Source of the DNA: Glandiceps talaboti
Taxonomy: Eukaryota; Hemichordata; Enteropneusta; Spengelidae
Assembly (NCBI RefSeq): GCF_964340395.1
Contig: NC_135554.1
Coordinates: forward strand, 16,450,592 to 16,503,091
Length of the DNA: 52,500 nt
Reading direction: 5' to 3'
This document shows positions 44,731-52,500 of this stretch, one piece after another. A program made the translations under genes and the position numbers. The first letter of the stretch is position 1. Each line of letters begins with the position of its first letter. The notes under the pieces are model-generated. The model made no database searches. It worked only from the letters and a program-made list of their open reading frames with translations, and was not told where the DNA came from.

Positions 44731-46129
44731 AACCAAACTACTCCTTGTTTCAGATGATATTGTATTATTTAGGCGATGTTGTAAATAAATATTGTAATAT
44801 TTTGCCTTTGAAATGACAGTTCGTGTGGATAATTCAAAAGTAGCAATTCTTCCAAAAAAACAATCTTGAACTTATGTTTCAGCTTCGACTGCACAGAACA
44901 ATGGATGTCACGAAATATCTTCTGCCAAAATATGATGGTGGAAGTATAGTACATTTACAGGTAGCCACATTTTTTAGTGTACGTCAGCGCAAAGATTTGT
45001 ACTGTCAGAAACCAAACTCTTTTTGTTGATGACTTTCCAAGTTCAATTTCTTGTTTTTAGAAGAACGCACTTTAAACTAACTGTTCAGAACAATCTGTTA
45101 AAACTACCATGTAGAACATCAAAACTACCGTTTCTATGGCAACACAACAATGTTATTCCTATGGTATAATACGTCAGCTAGTTCTCATTTCTCAAATGTG
45201 ACACAGAGTTGAAATAGAATTATTCAAGTACTCTAGAATGCCTCTATATATGGTTCCAAATAAGCCTCATGTTGCTGACGGTGTACATCAAAATATTGGT
45301 GTGCAGAATCGTGTTACTAAATTATGAAATAGCTCAAAGATTACATTGGATAATACAAAATAGTAAAGCTTCGACACAGTTAGAATTTTAGACATTATAG
45401 ACATAACATAATAGACGTTCAACGAATTAGATAGACTTTATATTTGTATGTATAATGTCTATGTATGTCTATGCGTCTGTCTATCTTGACAAAGCAAGAT
45501 TCTTGGGAGAACGGTTTGATAAATCCTGGTTGTATCTTCTTTTCAACAATCTGAGTGTGTTCACCTCCCAATTAAATCCTACTATAATTACACATCTTTC
45601 TTTAAATATAATCTTCAATTTCAAAAGTTGTAATATTTCGAGGTGGCGAAAGACAAAATTTGACAAATCTCCTATGAGTAATCTGTGTTGATATTCCCTT
45701 TGGGTCTATATAAGAATTAGGAAGATTAGTGTGTAAAGGCCTCGAATTTACCAGTAATTTATTCCGATCCAAACATTCTGACTTCGTGACGTCTTCTTTA
45801 ATAGAGCCCAATGACGTCATCAAACTGTACAAATGACAAGGACAGAATTTGCTATATGGTTTTCATAATAGCATGTGGTTTGAGAGGCATACACATACAT
45901 GGCTGTTGAATGACAACAACTGTATAGTACAAAATTAAAGGTTTCGACGAAGGTCCTCACACAAAACAGATACACTTTTTGCTTAAAAATATCATATAGT
46001 ATTATGTATATACATGTACGCCTCGACATCTATGTCAAAACTGCTAGGACCAGAAGTAGAGTACAGAAATATCGAAAAGCATAACATTCTTGGTCCAAAA
46101 TTATATCGAAAATGTGACATAGACACTAC

Positions 46130-46529
46130 CAGTATCTATGTCAGTGTCTATATATATATCTATATCTATATCTATGTCTGTGTCTATGTCAATATGAGAG
46201 TCCATGTCTATGTCAGTGGCTATTTCTATGTCGGAGACTGTCGGGGTCTCTGTCTATGTCAGTATCTATGCATGTGTTAGTGTCTATGTAAGTGTCTCTT
46301 TCTGTGTTTGTGTATGCATGTGTTAGTATATGTGTCAGTGTGTCTATGCATGTGTTAGTGTATGTGTCAATGTCTTTATCTATGTAAGTCTCTCTGTCTA
46401 TGTCTGTGTCTATGCATGTGTTAGTGTGTGTCAGTGTGTATATGCATGTGTCAGTGTCTGTAATGTGTCTATGAGTATGCCTATGTCTATGCCTATGTAT
46501 GTGTCCGTGCCTGTGCTTGTGCCTGTGCT

Positions 46530-46586
<57 letters not shown>

Positions 46587-46605
46587 GTGTCTGTGCCTGT
46601 GTCAA
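46130..46605 (+). repeat. (TCTATG)n-type hexanucleotide repeat, about 475 bp
   Basis: Degenerate units of GTCTAT, GTCAGT and GTGTCT, ending in a clean (GTATGT)n run (46531-46590). Confidence 0.92.
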
Positions 46606-47333
46606 TATCAGTTACATTCTTAAGACATAAACCGCAACTTATGAATTGCTTACACGATATTGTTGTATTTAATTATTTACAATGTTTGTATATGAAGATT
46701 CTAATTCACTTTTATGAGCACCTAAATTGTTCATCGTAACCCAATGTCCTGAAGAGGTAACCACAGACAATGGATAGACTTTTCCTTGTCTATGCTTAAT
46801 AGCTACATTTCTCTATGCTCAGGGGAACCAGAAAAAACACTTTAACCAATTCTACATAATTGCGCATTCTGTCTAAAATAGGGTTATAAAAATTGGCAGA
46901 GCTATTTTAGAAGAGGCATGCAGTAAAATGATTGGAGCGAAGCATTATGGGAAATAAACAATTCTTCCTCATTCTCACAGCTGGCCTCAGCATTGTGTAT
47001 CCATTGTTTCAAGACTGCTACGGTCCTAACATTGTTCAGTTCTCATAATGCCTCACCTCCGTGTACAGAAGGCTTCTTCTAAGCCAGATCTGTTAATTTA
47101 ATAACTATTTTTGAACGTCGCATAAAGAAAGGTTGGTGAAAAATATTTTTTCTGGATGCCCGTACCATAAAGAAATGTACAAAAATAAAATCAACCAAGA
47201 TTTTGTTTAAAGGACGGACAATTCGTAGCTGCGACCATCACAGCTGTGTCAAGATATCAAGTTGATACAAAAATTAAAAGATATTTTGATATGTTGAAAG
47301 TTTGGCAATTGCAGAGATCGAGAATCCGACCTT

Positions 47334-50300
47334 TCATTTTCCACGAAAGAGAGACTTAACAGCTGGTGGCATGTCAACATTATATGCATCGTGCCGAGAC
47401 CCAACTTTTCTGACCTTCTTCTGGCCGACGGACGGCATGTGGTTGGCCCGTGTCAGAGGATTGGATTCAGTGGTCAAATAGACTCTCATGGACGGGTTCA
47501 CCTTAAGAATAGCTCGTTTACCGCGTTTTGGTTTATAAATGTTTGGTGTGCAGATATTTCTGGATGGTGAGAAATGTCTAAAACGCGACGGTGCATACGC
47601 TGGATGCTTCAATCTGGCTGCTAGCACTCGAGTTGCGATCTTCTTTTGTTGTGCAATCGCTTCCCTTTGGTTTTCTTCCTCGATGATTCTCGCATTATCT
47701 TCATTACTTTCGTTACGGTCTATTGACAAAGTTTCAGTTTCGTCGTCCCCGTTGTCTATGCAAATATCATTTATTTGAACAATCGGCTTTTTCAGGTACC
47801 GTTTCACTTTTCCTTCTCTTTTGTTAGGGACCTCAACTTTTTTTGGACTGTTGTCATTTGACTGATCTTTCTGTGTTTTCCGTAGTTCAATAAGTTCAAC
47901 TTCTATCCCTGGCTTCGTACCCCTTCTCTTGAGTAAACCCTTCTTTCCATCGTTACGGTTTATACCGTCATCTTCCCGCCTTTTCACAGCTTCTTTCGTT
48001 GTACCCTGACCGCCACTATCAACACGACATTGTCCGTTGTCTTTAACATCCCCTGTCATCGTTCCATCCAACTGTGTGTGTTTTACAGTTCGTTGTCTCT
48101 GGTTATCAATAATGGGATCGTCTGGTGACGAGGGGCATTGAGGAAAATCCTTCACTTTTTGAGAACAGGTCGATCTTTTTTTCTTCATTCGTTTTAATTC
48201 TTCTTTCAGTTCTAATATTCTGGCATCTAAGTCTGCAAGGTTAGCAAGGCTTCGACCCTGAGAGTAAGGTCTTTTGGAGAAATCACCGCTCCCAAAACTT
48301 TTAGGGAATCTAAAGACGCCGTCACTAGAATAGGCTGGACTAGCTTGTGCCAACTCCGGATAACTGGTTTTGGGGGATAAGCCGTTATCCATCAACTCCC
48401 TTTCAAGTAATAGAGCACTTGAATTCTTTTTGGCTATCCCCAGTCTTTGTTTCATAGTCGGAGAACGTTCACTGGTTTGATCGTGTATTTTAGTGTTACC
48501 ATCTACCCCGTCTACCTCGACGGACTCGTTTGTGTCTTTTGGTTCCTCTTTTGCTGACTTGGCAAAAATATTATGGCCACCACGCTTGCTGTTACCGCGA
48601 CGTAAAGGAGCATGTGCTTTCGAAGACTTTGGCCTCGATTGTTTCACACCGTTTTCCAGTTCTCTTTCGACGTGGTTTGTCTCTGCATTTGGGTGTCCAA
48701 GTGATTTACCGCTCTCAGTTACTTGTGTTGACGGTCCCATAACCTGTGGAATTTGAAAATATGTTTGTGAATCGCTTTCAAACCCGGAGTCGTTCCGTCG
48801 GAAAGACTTCGGTTCAGACGGCTGAGTAGGCGACGGTTCTGGTGACACTTCGGATTCACTTTGTATGACCTGTAAAGTTGATGGAATACGACTCAAGAGC
48901 GGTTCTTTTCTGCGTGGATGATTTTTACGCTTTGTACTCGAACTAGACATCTCGGAGTCGCTACTTGTTGGTCTGCTTGCTGGAGCTGAATTGGTGCACC
49001 AATTTCTGTTATTTTCCCCGCTATCAGAACTTTCATCACTTTTCCCCATTTGATTCAACATTTTTTTATGTTTGGTCGCCTTCGTTGATAGCATAGCACG
49101 TAGCATCTTTGAGTTCTGCGAATTAGAGGGTGATGACGGATTCGATTTCTCCCCGTCACTGGAATTCTGTTCAGGGGTAATGTTGCGAGAAGTCTTTCGA
49201 GGGGTGCGTGGTCGATGGCAAATATCGCTTGCAATGTGTAGTGCAGCATTTTTAGCTTTTCTTCTCATTGCTGTTACTGTTTGCGCTGTTGTTGTCAAAT
49301 GATTCAGTCTCTTCTGGGCTTCTGATTGAGATTTTTTCCCATGTTTGCCAAGTTTCTTTAGTTTTCCAGGAAACCAGTTATTATACTCCACATCGGTCGT
49401 TGCCGATGATTCGTCTTCGTCAGTGGGCACTGGAGATGGCGTTGGAGTTGGTATAACTTTTGCCTGCAACCGATAGGAGGTCGAGTGTTGTTCGTAGTAA
49501 ACACCATAGAGTTGCGTTAGTTTTTCGTGCATCGAATTGCGTGGATGTTCAAATTCTGTGTGTTGTAGACTTAGCGAGGTATCACTCTGTGACAATTGCA
49601 GACTTCGCGTCCCATAATTTGTCATGAACCCAGTTGAATTCGGCCTCTTTACTTGAACTGATGGAAGTCTTTCAGAGTCAACTTCTGCGGCTCCTGCCGA
49701 AAGCATTCGTTCTAAATTCCTGTAATGAATCGAACCCTCTTTCGCCAAACTCGCCGTAAACATGCTTCGTCTGTATCTGTTATTACTCTGTGCCCATTCA
49801 AAGGCCGTCTTAAACCCCTCGTTATCTCTTATTGTCAGTGATGCGTTGCCACGGACAACCAACAATCGAGCACACTCCAGGTGTCCATGTTTCGCTGCCA
49901 CAATAAGAGCGGTCTGTCCGAGTTTATCACGAGTATCGACAGTGATCCCATACTTATCATGACTGGTAATAAGCTTGGCAAGGATACATTGCTCCCCAGT
50001 TAGTGCGACATGATGAAGCACCGTATAGCCTGTGTCATCTTGCTGATTAAGACGACAATTGCCTTCATTCAAAAACATATCGACTATATTTCGTCGCCCT
50101 AATCTGCAAGCATACATTAACACATTTTCGCCATTTCCATCCACTGGTGCTACCTCGGCTCCCTTTTTTAACAACACCTTAGCGATGCCGAGAGCGACTT
50201 TCTCGGATTCTAGTTCGCAGCATAACATAAGAGGAGTCTTTTTGTACTTGTCCTTTGCATTAACATCAACATCGTGGCACTCGGTGAGATAACGAACTTG

Positions 50301-50348
50301 TTGTAGGCGACCTGAAACGATAGCTTTATGAAGCGCCGTTGATGCCAT
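47334..50348 (-). CDS. Ankyrin-repeat protein, single coding exon, 1004 aa
   Basis: An uninterrupted frame of 1004 codons ends at TGA (47334-47336). The start is the first in-frame ATG after an in-frame TGA seven codons upstream (50367-50369). Residues of about 3-205 form roughly six ankyrin repeats, recognisable from STALHKAIVSGR, KTPLMLCC, GENVLMYACRLGRRNIVDMF, GYTVLHHVALTG, GQTALIVAAKHGHLECARLL and DNEGFKTAFEWAQ. The remainder is mostly Ser/Pro/Lys-rich and probably disordered, with a Pro-Thr run near 305 and a short coiled coil (ILELKEELKRMKKKR, about 705-725). The basic C-terminus is PSRFRHFSPSRNIC and beyond. There is no signal peptide or membrane segment, so it is likely an intracellular scaffold or adaptor. 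The layout (N-terminal ankyrins, long disordered tail, one coding exon) recalls the vertebrate ANKRD34 group, but I do not recognise an ortholog. It has no visible functional link with the vitellogenins. A candidate ATTAAA signal is at 47097-47102 on the minus strand. Confidence 0.88.
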   Translation of the reverse strand: MASTALHKAIVSGRLQQVRYLTECHDVDVNAKDKYKKTPLMLCCELESEKVALGIAKVLLKKGAEVAPVDGNGENVLMYACRLGRRNIVDMFLNEGNCRLNQQDDTGYTVLHHVALTGEQCILAKLITSHDKYGITVDTRDKLGQTALIVAAKHGHLECARLLVVRGNASLTIRDNEGFKTAFEWAQSNNRYRRSMFTASLAKEGSIHYRNLERMLSAGAAEVDSERLPSVQVKRPNSTGFMTNYGTRSLQLSQSDTSLSLQHTEFEHPRNSMHEKLTQLYGVYYEQHSTSYRLQAKVIPTPTPSPVPTDEDESSATTDVEYNNWFPGKLKKLGKHGKKSQSEAQKRLNHLTTTAQTVTAMRRKAKNAALHIASDICHRPRTPRKTSRNITPEQNSSDGEKSNPSSPSNSQNSKMLRAMLSTKATKHKKMLNQMGKSDESSDSGENNRNWCTNSAPASRPTSSDSEMSSSSTKRKNHPRRKEPLLSRIPSTLQVIQSESEVSPEPSPTQPSEPKSFRRNDSGFESDSQTYFQIPQVMGPSTQVTESGKSLGHPNAETNHVERELENGVKQSRPKSSKAHAPLRRGNSKRGGHNIFAKSAKEEPKDTNESVEVDGVDGNTKIHDQTSERSPTMKQRLGIAKKNSSALLLERELMDNGLSPKTSYPELAQASPAYSSDGVFRFPKSFGSGDFSKRPYSQGRSLANLADLDARILELKEELKRMKKKRSTCSQKVKDFPQCPSSPDDPIIDNQRQRTVKHTQLDGTMTGDVKDNGQCRVDSGGQGTTKEAVKRREDDGINRNDGKKGLLKRRGTKPGIEVELIELRKTQKDQSNDNSPKKVEVPNKREGKVKRYLKKPIVQINDICIDNGDDETETLSIDRNESNEDNARIIEEENQREAIAQQKKIATRVLAARLKHPAYAPSRFRHFSPSRNICTPNIYKPKRGKRAILKVNPSMRVYLTTESNPLTRANHMPSVGQKKVRKVGSRHDAYNVDMPPAVKSLFRGK

Positions 50349-50369
50349 GACAACATAAACAGATATTCA

Positions 50370-52328
50370 GACGTTAATCATTGAAAAAAAGTTGAATTAT
50401 ATTTAGTTTATATATATCTACATATGTTTAGTAGCCATACCCGAAAGCAAAATATCAGACATATCAGTCTGTTGCCATCATCAGTAGTCCAGCTACACGT
50501 TATGGGAACATTACAGATCGTAAATAACCGTCGTATTCATCATCAACTGACGACTGAATTGGAAAGCGTGAGTTGAATTGCCACTATGAACTCAATATAA
50601 AACAACACCTCTTGGGAAATCGTTCTACCTTCCGTGGCGACAAGCCGGCAAATGTTATCTTCCGTTGTACAACACATTGTAGAGTAGTTAGTAAAAACGA
50701 AGCCAATTTAGTATCGAATCATATCCAACGTGTGATGAACTTATAACGAATGCTTTTGAACAGCATATGCCACGAATATCTTTTCAATTCTACAGGCAGA
50801 GCCAAGGCTCTGAAAGGAGAAACAAGCCCAGATCTACTGTATATTACTGTAGTTGCAAGTTACCTGTATTTCCATAGTGAGCTATGGTTACGAGTTTTAA
50901 CTAGCCACTCGTTAAAATCGAAGTGTTACACATTTTCGCTAATGGATCCTTAGTTCTTCCGTAAATACGTTGGTTATACACTTGTAGCGGAAATCTGAAC
51001 GTTCTGGAGCCGAAATATATTTCTTCTCCTTTTAGATGATCGATGGAAACCGATGTAACATTTTCAGAATAAACACTTGTACACTGTTCATATCTGTACA
51101 GGATCTAAACCTTGTCATTGGTGTATCTACATATCCGTGTTGACTATTTCACACACTATCGCTTCTATTACAACTATATCCGAGTAGCAACCAGACACAT
51201 TGTACGGTAATCATGTGGATATCAGAAGCACGAGCGAGAGATCACCTAGTGTCCATGGCAACGAAAAAACAGCAGTTGTCTAATAATTCTAGTCGCAGGT
51301 GAATTCACTGAATGGGTCAACAGATCACGTGATACCTTTCGATGACGGGAAAAGATGCAGTAACTGTTTTTTTTAAACTCTTATTAATATGATTACTGTA
51401 ACTATGGCAACACACACTGATGTCTATGAATCATTCATAAACACATTCAATCAACCACCGATCTCATTTACTTGTGGACGTCACCATCATTTTTACTCGG
51501 CGACCCTTTCATCAAATGGTATCTACCCAGTCGTCAATCATAATGGTATCTGCCAAGTCGTCAATCGATGGTAATATAACGATTGCAATGTTTACAAATG
51601 TTCTACCCTGTGGACGTGTACAAAAAAAACCAACAAGCGATGGTTAAGTTCCAATTATTATATTTATGAGAGAACCTAATTAAGACGGTAATTGTCTTTT
51701 TATATGCAAAATTATGATGACGTACGTACGAGATAATGTTCATCATGTCATCCCGGCCGTTAGCAGTGTGCTCATGCATCTGGCACTAGCGGTGACACTG
51801 TGTTCTGTGGCATGTATATAAACTTAATATTAGAATGGGATCATTACTTGGGTATACGTAATTGACGTTGACTTAATCTTGGATTAAGAACATTAAATAT
51901 GCTTTCAGACATAAGATGTAACCCTATCCGATTGATTCAGAAGTATTTAATTTCAAAATGAATATCACCATATTAGATTTGTATATTATGTTAGTAGCTT
52001 TTGTTTGCTGATACTTTTGCAGGGGATTTGAAACATGAGCTCTACAAGTCTAAAACGTGGTTCACATTAATCTACGAGTAGTTGTGAGTAGCATGGTTTA
52101 ATATTAATACACGAAATACGATAGCGTTAATGTTAAATTCAAGAGGTAGGGATGGCGTATTAACACTCAAACAGAAATTCTTTAAAGTGATGGCATTTAA
52201 ACAAAATGTTAACCCAAATACCGGGTAAATAGTTGAAACTCTTCAGTCGTAAATGAACAAATATTACATTTTCTCTTGTACGTGTTTAGTATACTATTGA
52301 AAGCTCAATGCTAAACAAACTTGAACTG
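50370..52328. other. Upstream region of the ankyrin gene
   Basis: A minus-strand TATATATAAAC (about 50407-50418) lies some 60 nt upstream of the ATG and could serve as a TATA box. A TCACGTGA palindrome is at 51325-51332. No other gene is seen. Confidence 0.4.
51515..51568 (+). repeat. 27-bp tandem duplication
   Basis: AATGGTATCT(A/G)CC(C/A)AGTCG followed by TCAATC occurs twice in direct succession (51515-51541 and 51542-51568) with few differences. It lies upstream of the ankyrin gene. Confidence 0.85.
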
Positions 52329-52500
52329 TATGTATGTATGTATGTATGTATGTATGTATGTATGTATGTATGTATGTATGTATGTATGTATGTATGTATG
52401 TATGTATGTATGTATGTATGTATGTATGCATGCATGCATGCATGTATGTATGTATGTATGTATGTGTGTGTGTGCGTGCGTGCGTGCGTGCGTGCGTGTG
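52329..52500 (+). repeat. (TATG)n, (CATG)n, (GTGC)n array at the right edge
   Basis: TATG units run to about 52428, then CATG and TATG units, then GTGT and GCGT units. The array continues beyond the window. Confidence 0.95.

Noticed and set aside
52329-52500. Regular short repeats as a CRISPR-like array
   Set aside because: The units are perfect tetranucleotides with no unique spacers. No CRISPR or cas-like sequence is present in this eukaryotic window.

Overview
The window is AT-rich animal nuclear DNA from an invertebrate, probably marine. It has intron-dense genes with GT-AG introns, a great deal of simple-sequence repeat, and short inverted-repeat transposable elements. The gene content (two vitellogenins with a vertebrate-like cysteine-rich C-terminus) fits a non-vertebrate deuterostome or a lophotrochozoan. 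I cannot name the species. All three recognisable protein-coding genes lie on the minus strand.

Layout, right to left in the direction of transcription. At 47334-50348 there is a 1004-residue ankyrin-repeat protein with a single uninterrupted coding exon. About 13.8 kb follow in which I recognise no gene. They hold long (CATA)n, (GATA)n, (GACA)n, (GA)n and (GATGT)n arrays, a 44-bp minisatellite and possibly a retroposon tail. At 14844-33504 there is a complete vitellogenin gene (called vitellogenin A here). I reconstructed it as 29 coding exons that keep one open frame of 1550 residues (4653 nt including the stop), with consistent phases at every junction. It has a signal peptide, the N-terminal lipid-transport region with the conserved disulfide cysteines and a KTK receptor-loop motif, a DUF1943-like middle with a short Ser/Glu patch, a von Willebrand factor D domain and a Cys-rich tail. 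A 4.6-kb spacer with a 482-bp GC-ended MITE-like element separates it from a second vitellogenin (vitellogenin B). That gene starts at 10234 and runs off the left edge: 17 exons and about 942 residues are visible. B is collinear with A but lacks several of A's introns, has one A lacks, and has no serine-rich patch.

The two vitellogenins would act together as secreted yolk precursors: lipid-binding proteins made in a somatic tissue and taken up by oocytes. B has a TATA box, a CCAAT box and a perfect CRE octamer upstream. A has a TATA box and a half-CRE. Perfect CRE octamers recur in introns of A.

The most notable observations are exon 2 microexons of 12 and 21 nt at the signal-peptide junction of both paralogs, the excess of CRE palindromes, two structurally defined non-autonomous DNA transposons, and paralog-specific intron content. 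I saw no evidence of a wholly new system such as a defence island or CRISPR array. No tRNA or rRNA gene was recognised.
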